From assembly GCF_028389875.1 (NCBI RefSeq), contig NC_084673.1, forward strand, positions 12,375,501-12,439,500: a stretch of DNA of 64,000 bases. Reading direction: 5' to 3'. Below are positions 27,151 through 37,519 of this stretch, piece after piece. Each line of letters begins with the position of its first letter. The first letter of the stretch is position 1. Below the pieces are notes generated by a model. That model had not been told where the DNA came from. It ran no database searches and was given only the letters and a program-made list of their open reading frames with translations. Source of the stretch: Rhea pennata. Lineage: Eukaryota; Chordata; Aves; Rheiformes; Rheidae. Position numbers and translations under genes: made by a program.

Positions 27151-28207
27151 AACAGAACAGCACACAGACAATAAATAGGTAAACAGATCATACTCTTTGC
27201 TGCTTATCTTGAAAAATTGGCCAAACAAGCACATTCATATATTTCAGTCAAATCCCTTAAAAACACAGTTCTGACTACTGCACGTAACCTTGAGGCAGAG
27301 AGCTCTCTGGACAGATGTGATTTCATTGCCTTAAATCCATGCTACAGCAAAACAGTTCACACCTCAGTCCTTGCTCATGACTTCTGCCCTCTTGTAATGG
27401 CACTAACAAAAGCTAAATCCAGCTGAAAACTATTCTAGAAAACAAAACAAAATATCGGTTTCCAGCAGCATCAGCTGCTTGATCCAGGTGCATACAAGAA
27501 CATTTGCCCTGGCACAAGAGAGAAAACAGCAGTGCACCTTAGGTTGCAGCACAGACTTATCATGAAACAGCAGCCTGAGGCCTCCAAGTACTGCCATGGC
27601 ACAAACGTTAAGTCAATAAAATAGCATATATAATTAACAAAATACCAGCTCAGCACTTGAGGGTGTTTGGCAGGAAGATATCATTCCTTCATGCTAGGAC
27701 TCACGTCGGCTAACATGTGCAACGATGATCTCCAAATTAAGTAGCAGTAGTGTACTTGGAGTTAATTTACATATGTATCAGGAAAAAAAAACAGACTTCT
27801 TCCAATAATATTTTACTATCACCTAGGGGAAAAAAAAAAAAGAAAAGTATCCTTCATTTGTAAAGATACCAATGCAATACTTGCATCTAGCTCACAGGAA
27901 AATCTTGAGCCTTGATTGAGACAGGTTAAAACTCTGCTGAAAGTCCCCATGAATATTAGCTGAGACAGATAGGATGGTGTTAGCACTGCAAAATCTTTTC
28001 TAAAGTATTTCTGTCCTTCCCATATGCCTATGCTCAAGCAATCCAGTTGTCCGAACTCTTGCTCTCTAAAAAGGCGTATGTTTATGCATATATGTATGAT
28101 AGCAAGAGGAAGAAGAGATTGCTGCTATGATTGCAGATCCTGTGAAAATCCAAGCTCTCAAAGAAGTTACCTTTCAAATCCCTGGAGAAAGCTGTCTCCA
28201 GACAAAC

Positions 28208-28375
28208 ATTCATTACAATGGGAGGTGCAGGTTATAACCCTAATTTATATTCATTACAATGAAATGTGTCTCTATCACCTCCCATCACTTTAATGAAGGG
28301 TTAATTTCGAAATCTAATTGGGAGCTAAAAGCGCTGATGTTATTAAGCTCTCTGCCTGGAAGTACACCTGCATAG
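28208..28375. promoter_or_regulatory. Candidate conserved element with direct and inverted repeats
   Basis: ATTCATTACAATG occurs at 28208-28220 and again at 28249-28261. ATGGGAGGTG (28218-28227) pairs with CACCTCCCAT (28276-28285) as a perfect 10-bp inverted repeat. TAATGA (28291), TTAATT (28301) and TAATTG (28315) follow. The arrangement is orderly and repeat-free, fitting a regulatory element, but this is inference. Confidence 0.32.
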
Positions 28376-29049
28376 GGACAAACTACCCGCTAACAACAAC
28401 GGGCTAAACCTGCAGCTCTTGGCTGTGATCAAGAGTATGTGACTGTATCTTTGCTGAAGCAATGCCAACCACCTTAACAGTGTTTTCAACCCATAAACAC
28501 TTTACAAAAGAGGTTAGCAGTGCTAGGGTATGCCAGAGATCAGGAAGCTGAAGTATACATAAAAATAATAATAATTCGAAAAATGTCACCTGCAGAGCAC
28601 AGATGTACTGATCAATCCTCTAAAAAAGGCCAAAAGACCTAGTCACTATTGTCTCAGAAAAAGCCCTGTATCAGTGTGTATGTCAGTGTGGTCAACTATA
28701 CTGACAAAAAGTTCACCTCCTAGTTTCCCAGGTTAGTGTTTTCAGTAAATCTTAAAAATAAAGTCTTCTCTATTTTTAGTATTATATGCAATGCATTTGC
28801 CAGCTCAGTGTCTTGCCCTGCCTGATTTTCTCAGTCCTTTGCTCACCTATCTAGCAAACTGTAGTCCTATAACCAGAGCTCAGGGGATGGGCTTTTAATT
28901 CTAGACAATCTTATAATTCTGCTCCAACATCACTTTTAACAATCTCCCTCTTTCATATGTTTATGTTTGTATGAATCTCACGCTTTGGCCCATTTTGGCA
29001 ATTGCATCATCTTAGGCAGACTTGGTTGTGCTTACACGGTGCCACTATG

Positions 29050-29080
29050 AAATCATTTAAAAATATATATATATATAAAA
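29050..29080. repeat. Short (AT)n microsatellite
   Basis: About eight AT/TA units in an A-rich context. Confidence 0.8.
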
Positions 29081-29394
29081 TACCACAAGAGGCACTATCA
29101 CGTTAGGACACAAGGGAGTGCAAATGGGACCAGCATGGACAGCTGTTGCTGAGCAGCTATTTGCAAATGTCTAGGCCATCTTAAGAGTCTTGTGATGCGA
29201 CTCAGGGCAAAGTTAATCAGCTGTGATCCAACTGTCAGCATCTTTTCTGCATTCCAAGTCACTATTAATCTTGCAGAGAGGAAGAGCTGTAAATGTTTCT
29301 TTTCCAGAGCAGAAGGGAAGGAGAAGGGGGAGGGAGTTGCAATTTTACATGGATATTGTCTGCTTATCATCAGGACAGATGAAAGCAAATATGC

Positions 29395-29495
29395 TACTTC
29401 CGCCGGCACTCCACCCCGGGTGGAGCGGAGGAATGCAGTCCCCTCCCAGGAGCCGGGGGAGCCCGCGCCTCCTCCCCTGCCAGCACCTTTCACGC
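29395..29495. other. Isolated GC-rich patch with hairpin
   Basis: About 100 bases of GC-rich sequence with several CpGs stand out in AT-rich DNA. CTCCACC-CCG-GGTGGAG at about 29410 is a perfect 7-bp inverted repeat with a 3-base loop. Open frames in several phases here are compositional. It could be a small orphan CpG island. Confidence 0.35.
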
Positions 29496-30689
29496 TTTCA
29501 CAGATCAGGGTGTCCCTGCCTTCTGATTGCTACAAGTAACAATACTAGTAAGAAGAGCATAGGAAGATTGCTTTATGGCTCAATAACGAGTTTATCACAC
29601 TTTTAACTCCCAGGCCACAGGTTTGGCCCATGGTCTGTGTTGGCAGCCTGTGAAATAACTAGTCAGCGGGGGAGATCAGTGAGCGCGAGGGTCTCTGGTC
29701 CATGCATCTGGGGCCACGGTTCCTACCACAGGCTTGGGACAACTCAGGGTTGCCTATAAACCCGACATGCAACTGAACTCATTCTCAGTACTTCTCCTGA
29801 GCTTCTTGAAGCACATTTCTGCATGGCAGGCAGTATTGCTAGAAAGGTCGTTAAGTATCTGCTTGCTTATTAGTAGTTCCTGGGATGGTGCTGCCTCTTT
29901 GCCAGGATGATCTCAGTGCACTGAAAAAATTCCTGCTAATATGCTTGGCAAAACTTGCTGTGCTGGGAGCACTGGCTGGGACATGGGGATAGCAAGCTTG
30001 GGACTGCCAAGAAGGACACCACCACCAGGAGCCAAGCCCACCTCACTACGTCAGTCAGTCAGCTGCTGAGCTTGGGTGACACAACATTTCCAGGCCCGCC
30101 AAAATTAGCCCAGTTCCCTCTGAAATGCTGCACTAGGGAGTGCAGCAGTTTGGCCACTGGCTTGGGTGGTGTGGGTGGGGTAGGCGGCTGGGAGTGGTAA
30201 ACTGGTCTTTGCCTGCAGCTATAGATTCCCATGTCACTCCCTTCACCTAAACAGCCATCAGCATAAGGCTGGCCTCTACTCACTCAGATCCATCCCGTAA
30301 TTCCTTCCAAGCTGGAACATTTATGTCCAGATCGTGGCCAAGTCCAATATGCGCTGTGACACACAAGGCAGAGGATTTTAACACCCTCCTCCTCCTCAGT
30401 CTTCACTAGCCCTCCAGCCCACCACACATGGAAGCCACAAGCCAGGCAAATCTGCTGTGACGGCTGCCTAAAGGTGCTGCAATAGTCATCTGGGTAGAGG
30501 GGACAGTGTCCCACTCCTGAAGCAGCTGGAGCTCTGGAGTGAGGAGCCCACCTGCAGCTCCTGTGCAGACTGCATGGCCTGCAGCTACTGTACTTTACGC
30601 TTTGTCACTAGCTTGAAAAGGTTCTGGCCTTAAGTGCACAGTAAGATTTTCAAAAGCAGCTGGATCTGTGCTCTCCCTTCATGGTCTCT

Positions 30690-30730
30690 CTAGCCTGAGT
30701 TTCCTAGTTTTTAAAAATGGAATTACACAA
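30690..30730 (+). repeat. Possible MIR/CORE-SINE fragment
   Basis: CCTGAGTTTCCTAG followed by TTTTTAAAAATGGAATTA resembles the MIR segment CCTCAGTTTCC-TCATCTGTAAAATGG. It is short and diverged. Confidence 0.35.
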
Positions 30731-32014
30731 TTAACTGTCTCTGCACTATTCCTTGAAAAGCAGCACATGGGCCATGAAGTTTAACAGTATCAAGGCTGTG
30801 CCCAGTGACACACAAGATGACAGTCATAACTTCTCCTGTCTTTGCAGCAACCAGCTGGAGTTAATTGCACTGTGCTGTGTTGATCAATTCAAAGTCAGCT
30901 ATTGAATAAAACCAGATCTCCAGCAGACTCTTCTCTCCTGAATGATTTCAAAACAATGCACTAATATTCACATGCTCCGTGCAGCTATAATCTCTAAAGA
31001 GCTACACTGAACACTACTGGTTTGAAGATTGTAAAAGGCACCATACCTGCCTGAGGGCTGATTCACAACTCCCATTAGGTTCAGCAGTGGAAGCTCCACA
31101 GATCACTTCCCTTAAATGCTATGTAAATATTCCGGGCTGTGAACAATAAAGCAGGACTAATGGTGGTTTATGTTAATAAACCAAGCTGTGAACTGCAGCA
31201 GTTCAGGAGCACATCCCTGCTACCGTTCAGATACACGCAAGTGGCAACCTCAGGCAGGGGAGCAGGAAAGGCAGCTGAATCCTTCAGCATGTCCCCACAG
31301 AGTTGAAGAGGTGTTCCTGATGCATGTGAGCCCCTTGCTGTATTGAAGATGAGTTTGTTGGGTACTAGTGAAGGTTTTAAGTTTGATTTATTGCTTGGCA
31401 TCACAGTCATACTATATAGTTAATATTTGTGAAATTATTTGCAATTATTCATCACTTAAACTGTCACAGCATAATAATGCTTTAATATTCTTCATTATGT
31501 ACATGCATGTTTCCATTACAATATTTAAAACTCGCTTTCCACAGAAGTGTCATTGCTCAGATGATGAAAAGAAGGAAAAAAATATAAAAAAAACTGACTT
31601 GAATGCATTATGTAAGCCAAATGGGTTTTATTTATTGGACAGTATTCTTCCTAGTACCTTCTGTAATATTTAAGGCTATAACGTGTATCAGTGGTTGGTG
31701 TGTAGTAAGCTAGCTAGTGATTATATTTGCCAATACAAATTTAGGTCCCAATCTTGAAGCTCTGTCTGAGATGTTCCTTCTGACCAATCTGAAGAAATTC
31801 ATGGTATTTTAATGTCATTACTCTTAGACCTGTCCTACTGAGCTTGGAAAACAAGTTCCTCTTTTCTAGAAGGGAGAGAGGAAATTACCAGAGAAGGTCC
31901 TGTTATCTTTGGGGATAAGATAATAGAAGATTACTGCGAAGATTTTTTTTGGCATCCACCAGAAAGATAGAAAGCCAGAGGGGGGAAAAAATGCCTGGAA
32001 ATAAAGAGTACCAG

Positions 32015-32095
32015 ATGGTCTAGGTGCTAAGGCTGGAAGCCAACAGAGAAGACTCCTAATTCAACTCTGCCACAGACTTCTGTTTAGTCTGGTTC
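32015..32095 (+). repeat. MIR-like SINE remnant, 5' part
   Basis: GGTGCTAAGGCTGGAAG, GACTCCTAATTCAACTCTG and CCACAGACTTCTGT align in order with the MIR/CORE-SINE core (gap-containing match to the GACCTGGGTTC...CTCTGCCAC...ACTTCCTGTG pattern). The match is by eye. Confidence 0.5.
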
Positions 32096-32184
32096 CAGTT
32101 AAATGTTTTTCAAAGATGAACTTCCAAAGCCACATAAATGGATTCAGGGGCTCCTCACTCAGTTGCCCAACTCTCAGAGGTACA

Positions 32185-32185
<1 letters not shown>

Positions 32186-32217
<32 letters not shown>
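32186..32217. repeat. A32 homopolymer
   Basis: Thirty-two A residues preceded by CAGAGGTACAC. It lies between the two MIR-like parts described here, so it may mark the tail of a later insertion. Confidence 0.9.
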
Positions 32218-32221
<4 letters not shown>

Positions 32222-32399
32222 CACCAGTAGAAAGGGAAGAAATTATCTGATTAATTTTGGGGGGAAAATCAGATTGTCTTATCTATTAAAAAAGATGAGT
32301 AAGGTGCAGTTTATCTATCAAGAGCTGTACTACTTTAGTTAAAGGCATAGTCTTAAACTGAATTAGCTATCTTAGGTGCATGAACTCACCCTCTTTATG

Positions 32400-32515
32400 C
32401 ATTCAGGCTCAGCTATCTTGGCTTTATCATCTGTAAGCCTGTGTGAAAGCTACATGTATCTGATCTCTAAGGATATCTTATCACACTATAGGGATGTTGT
32501 GAAACTACTAGAACC
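32400..32515 (+). repeat. MIR-like SINE remnant, 3' part
   Basis: GGCTTTATCATCTGTAAG, then GGATATCTTATCACACTATAG and GGGATGTTGTGAAAC resemble the MIR 3' half (TTTCCTCATCTGTAAAATGGG, ...CCTCATAGGGTTGTTGTGAGG). The orientation and order agree with the 5' part at 32015-32095. Confidence 0.4.
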
Positions 32516-32962
32516 CTGGGCACTAGGGAATATATGGGTACTTGTGGTTGAATTCAGTGAAGTCTGCACAATAACTTCAGATCATTCCTGGATGTAGTGC
32601 AATGTGAGAAACCAAAGCCTGTTAAGATACGAATGTAGATGGGAGATGCCACCTTAGATGCTTCCAGTCCCTCAATGGCTCGTTCATTTACTGCTACCAA
32701 TAGCGCATTCTGGCATCCCTGAATTAACCGAGTGATAACTAGGGCCTTGTACCCTTGCTAGCACTGTGCATTATTTGCCATTTTATAATCAGAAATGTTG
32801 AAAAGTCATTTTTGAAAAATTCACTTTTGAGTGAAAAAAAAACAAAAACTTATGTTCCTTTTGGCGCCTGTTCATTCTGCAACTATGCTCTTCTGTGCTG
32901 TGCTCTGAACCAAGCTGACCAGCAACTAATGCAGAATTGAAGAAGTATTAGAAAAAATAAAA

Positions 32963-32997
32963 CATATTGCCAGGCACAAACAATGCCTGGCAATATG
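32963..32997. other. Perfect 14-bp stem, 7-nt loop hairpin
   Basis: CATATTGCCAGGCA (32963-32976) and TGCCTGGCAATATG (32984-32997) are exact reverse complements separated by CAAACAA. The flanks do not continue the pairing. The stem is shorter than a usual pre-miRNA. It could be a young inverted duplication, a cruciform or a MITE remnant. No transcript evidence exists in the sequence. Confidence 0.9.
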
Positions 32998-33219
32998 ATC
33001 GACTCAATTAATATGCAGTGATACGTCACCCTAATACTTTCTTTGACAGTCTTGTTTGCTGCCACAATACTTCTATTCCTGTTTAACTGTCCTCCTACTA
33101 AAGACTTTGTAAAGCTCTTCCTTGCCACCCCTCTGCTTGTGTGAAACACAACACAGTCAGTGCTCACAGGGACACTGATAACACTTCTCTAGCCAGGCAA
33201 ATGCTGAGCTAAGCTGGCA

Positions 33220-33450
33220 TAATCACATTTCACAACTTCCTAATTAAGTCAGCAACAACCAGTATAGGATAAGTTTTACTGCTCTGTAAACCCAATTAGA
33301 CTTGGAAAGGCAACTTCACTTGGGTAACACGTTTCCATTTCTATTTTAATAACAGTATCAGCTTTTTAAGGCTCCCCCTCTCCCCTTCTTCCCTGAAACA
33401 ACCTACATCAACATTAATTATTGAATTTAAGAGATAGTTTTGATGGTTTT
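33220..33450. promoter_or_regulatory. Candidate conserved non-coding element
   Basis: Unique sequence with TCCTAATTAAGTC near 33240, CCAATTAGAC near 33292 and ATTAATTATTGAATTTAAG near 33415. No coding frame or repeat is recognised. Homeodomain cores are regularly placed; function is inferred. Confidence 0.25.
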
Positions 33451-33519
33451 GCACAGCTCTGCAGGATGATACTGCAGTTGTAATCTTGTCACCCTATAAG
33501 GCCTTGTAAGTGGCAGTGA

Positions 33520-33580
33520 AACCTACAGCAAATTTTGATCTCAGCCACACCTCTGTAAAACTAGTTAGTCCACACTAAAG
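33520..33580. repeat. Remnant of an old interspersed repeat (GATCTCAG..ACACC type)
   Basis: TTTTGATCTCAGCCACACC followed by TCTGTAAAACTAGTTAGTCC resembles a common reptilian repeat containing TTCTGATCTCAGTTACACC and GTGTAAATC..GAGTAACTCC. It is a short, diverged match from memory. Confidence 0.35.
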
Positions 33581-34285
33581 CGTGTAACAGATCAAAATCT
33601 TGACCATTAGTGCTAGAAGCAACGGTGCTCACATACAGGGTAACCTCCGGGTAGATTCCTGGTTCTGACCCATCTCTCACATAAGGCTTTCTTAAAGATG
33701 TACAACATGCATATGTTCCATTATACCACATGATTTTAGAATACTCTAGACCACGATATAAAAACTATTTTCCACACATTTCCCCCCTCCATTCCTGTCA
33801 GGGTCTATCAGCATGGTAGCTGACCTCTCCCAGACAATCTTTTCCAATCGCATCAGCACTCAAGTTAGCAACTCAAAACACAGCAAGGACGAGATGAAGA
33901 GACCGGATCCGACATTCCTTCCACACCCAGAGCTCCCTCAGCCAGAGGGCGGATAAGGAGAAGGGAGCTGGCTCCCAAGAGCACTTATGTTTGAAATGGC
34001 TCAAACAGCATTGCTACCCGATATACCCACATAATGTTAAGACCCTTTACAGAGGGAGGAAGGAGTATGTGCTTGACTGTTTGGCTTTCTGCATGTACTT
34101 GTGTCCATTCTTGCTAGTCAGCTTGGTAACTGGCTTGCAGAAACGTCGCAGTTGACTCCAGGCAGCTCCCCAACCAGACACGGAAAACAAATCCAGTGCT
34201 CTTTGCTTACAAAGGCCTAGCTCGCTCTGTTTTAAAGACAGGCTGTACATTTTAAGCTTTTAATGATGATGCAAACATGTGGGCA

Positions 34286-34327
34286 GCCACTACTATGGCT
34301 ACTACTATCATAGCCACTACTATGATA
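34286..34327. repeat. Imperfect tandem repeat (27-bp offset)
   Basis: GCCACTACTATG occurs at 34286-34297 and 34313-34324 with a related GGCTACTACTATCATA between, giving an imperfect (CTA-rich) tandem array. Confidence 0.8.
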
Positions 34328-35465
34328 TTTTGTCTGGTTCTATATGCGAGGGAAGTGGATTGTAAACTGTTAGCTGCTCATTCAGAACGCACAGCATAAA
34401 GCCACAGAATTTACCCAGGACATTTTGGTAAGATGCAGTACGGAAGGGTCACATAGAATGAAAAGGCTGAATAAATCCCATGGCCAATTACATGGTCACT
34501 GAATCATGAAAAGGCTGGGCTCCTGGAATTTTGCAGCTGCTAGTAGATTCAACAGATGCATCAAACCAGCAGCAAACTCAGCTACAAGTTACCCCACCAC
34601 AAAATTGATTTGAAACTAAATAAACTTCTACAAAATCTCCATAATTTAAAAATTTTGCAATGGAATACTAATAGAATTTTATTGCCATTGTCTTTCCTTG
34701 TCTTTAGGATTTATTTGTACTCTTTACTGCAAAATACAGAGAGAGGGAAAATGCCTTTTGTGTTTAACAAAAAGCATGCTAGACACTTAAAGAGATTATA
34801 TTTTTATTGACATCAAGCCCAGCATTTAAGTATGGTTATTAGTGGGGGGTGGGGGGAAAGGGTGTCTTTAAATTAGAGTAAGTTTATATTCATTCATTTA
34901 TGAAGTTCCACCTAGCTTGTGGCAGAAAGCATCCCCTGCAAACTGTATACACACACAGGGCCTTGCCAGCAGTAGGCTGGGGATGCAATTTAGCCCATGC
35001 TGCCTCCTTTGGGTCTTCAAAGCCATCTCACAAAGCCTTGAAGAAGGCTCTCACATGCTGCCTGTCTCAGTCACTCTCACACAGTACTATCTTGGCTGTC
35101 CCTCAATAAGCACTGCTAGTTCATACTGGAGAGAAATAGGAGGCAACTGCATGGCTGTATGCACTTCCTACACAAGGGTGATAAAGCCCCTACTACGCAC
35201 CGAGGCTACTACCCCCCTCACGTAAGTATTCCAGTGTATTATCTGAATGTATGATTAGTTTAAGCTAATATGTAGTCACTGAAGAGCTGGCAGATGTAAG
35301 CATCTCTCCTGGAGACCAGTAGCCCTTAGCAGAGGGGTGAGGAGAACACTGGCAGCGGTTCCCCCTTGAAGCTTCCAGCTCTTCTGGAGGCACCATCAAC
35401 ATAAAGAAATGCTGTAATGATGGACCTAGGGCAACAATAACCGCAGTTCTGAAATCCATCTTCCA

Positions 35466-35640
35466 AATAGTGGGTAGGGCATCAGTCTGAGAACAGACAC
35501 TACTGCTGGCTCTGCCACTGCCCTACTGAGAATCACTTACCACTTGGCCAACATATCCGAGTTGCACCAGTTTCCTATGTAAAGTGCTCTAAAATCTTAA
35601 GCAAAGAAAATCGCCAAAGAACATACTATTATTAACCCCA
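35466..35640 (+). repeat. MIR/CORE-SINE remnant
   Basis: In order: GGGTAGGGCATCAGTCTGAGA, TGCTGGCTCTGCCACTG, AATCACTTACCACTTGG, CACCAGTTTCCTATGTAAAGTG and TATTATTAACCCC. This follows the MIR consensus order (box-like head, CTCTGCCACT, AAGTCACTTAACC, CAGTTTCC..TGTAAA, ATAATA). It is the clearest SINE in the window and helps date the flanking DNA as old. Confidence 0.6.
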
Positions 35641-35919
35641 AATTCTGTCCCAGTATAGTGGTCCCAGGTTTCCATGACATTCAGGGATGCACCTGATCAT
35701 TTATGTTTCAATCAGAGCAAATCAATTCTTTCACAAATGACCGAGTGCTCTAGCTCAGACAAAGCCCGAATTCAGGCAGGAGAACAATACAGAGAAACTT
35801 ACTGGAAACACAAGTCAAACTGACCAGCCTGTGTTAACTGCCAGTGCTGACTCATAGGAACTAGGCACAGAGAACAGCCACGGAATACTGATCCCTCCTT
35901 CTTCCATAGGAGATTATTC

Positions 35920-36410
35920 TCTGCAATCCACAAGCACTTTATCTAGTCCTGCCTTAACATCCAAAACATTTCCTTGGAGAGAACCCTATATGTCTGATTT
36001 TTATGTTCCTGGCATTCCTTTGATAAGGGCCTGCTTAAATTCAACCCATGTTTTCCTGGCACCATCCAGCACAACTACTTTCTTACTGCACATCCCTTAG
36101 ATGCTATGCAGATTTTTCATCTCCTTCATTAGCTATCATCACTTAGTCCCATGCATACCCAGCTCTTAAATCTTTCCTGAGAATGTCTTCCAGACCTCCT
36201 GCCCCACAGCCATTTTTTCATCTTGTGTCTGAAACCTCCCCAAACTGCTCTAACTGACAATGCGGCACAGAGACATAAATGCTATATTCCAGGTACAGAC
36301 ACATGGGAGGACTGCATAAACATCCTGGTCATCTTCCCAATAACCGATTTAGTTTTCTTTAATCGAAAACATGCATCTCTTCCTCTGTGTCTATAAAGTG
36401 CCTGAGCAAA
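35920..36410 (-). repeat. CR1 LINE fragment (old, diverged)
   Basis: Read on the plus strand, ATCTAGTCCTGCCTTAACATC, AATCTTTCCTGAGAATGTC, TTCCAGACCTCCTG and GCACAGAGACATAAATGCTA, TATTCCAGGTACAGACACATG match in order the complement of the CR1 3' region (which contains CTTTCCTCATAGG, TTCTAGACC, GGACACAGTATTCCAGGTGAGG). The element therefore runs on the minus strand. It is heavily diverged with no open reverse-transcriptase frame. Confidence 0.5.
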
Positions 36411-37390
36411 GGGAGGCAGCATCATAGCCACGATCTTTGAGAGGCTCCTTCATAGTAAATGAAGAATCACTACTGTATTGTGAAATCTGTCATCCTCTCT
36501 CCCTGCCAGCAAGGATGCATAAATCCACACATCCCAAGGATCTCTGGTATGCATGCCAGTTTCTACATCATCTAAATTTTCATGAGAAGAATAGTTTCCC
36601 AGCCTACTGGCTGTAAGGACACCTCAACAATGCAATCCCAACTAGTTCTTTGGTATTCAGCCATCAGAATCATTAGCAGTAGTCAGGTGTTATCTTCCCT
36701 TTCCCTCTTACCTCAGGAGCCTGTAAATGTTGGAGGTACTTAAGGCCACTTAAATAGCAACATTGTTAAACATTTCACAGCTGATCCTACTGACAAATAT
36801 TCCAGTCTCAAAATGATGCACTTTCCTGGAGTAAGGGAATGAGAATGTGCTCAAATAGATGTTTCAGGTGAAATAGGTTGCTATTTTCAATTTACAACTA
36901 GTCAAATTTTACCAGTGAAGCCTTCCTAATATCCTTATTCACTTAAGCCTAGCAATGAATATGAACAATGCCATCAAATGCAGAAGTAGCAATAGAGTTG
37001 CACAGTTTGTGGGATAACATGAGGACTGCAGAGTATGTATTTGTTTTCAGTATACCTTGATCCAACAGTCATTTAAGTCATTGTTTTTGTATGTCCTATA
37101 TTTTAGCAAAAGCTATTGTAGAAGTATAAGGGAATTTACATGAGTGTGTACAGTACCATAACGCATAGTCTGCTGATACTTCCTGTGCTGAAGTGTGTTC
37201 ATGTGTACATGCTATATGACACATCCAAGTAACCAAAAGGACTTCTTTTTGTTGCCAATTCTCTCCTATCATCTGTTGCCATCATGCTGCTCCATGCTAC
37301 GCTCTTCTTAAGTTTCTAGCCTGTAACTTGTCAGAGAAGGCACAGTAGAAGGAATCTGTTGACTTTACTGAGGTCAGAATACCATCCTGC
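36410..37390. other. Intergenic DNA between CR1 fragments
   Basis: No coding frame and no recognised repeat. It may contain further unrecognised CR1-derived or other decayed sequence. Confidence 0.35.
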
Positions 37391-37394
37391 ATCT

Positions 37395-37515
37395 TGTTAT
37401 AGACTCACATACTTTAAGGTCAGAAGGGACCATTATGATCCTTTACCCTAACCCCCTGTGGCACAGGCACGTATTAAATTTTACCCAGCAATTCCTGCAG
37501 AGCAGAGAATTATTC
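37395..37515 (-). repeat. CR1 LINE 3' end
   Basis: ATAGACTCACATACTTTAAGG, TCAGAAGGGACCATTATGATC and ACCCTAACCCCCTGTGGCAC are the complement of a CR1 3' terminus. The TTAAGGTCAGAAGGGACCATTATGATC form is the one I associate with turtle, crocodilian and older avian CR1 families rather than the young chicken families. The orientation is minus, as for the fragment at 35920-36410, but about 1 kb lies between them. Confidence 0.75.
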
Positions 37516-37519
37516 TTTC

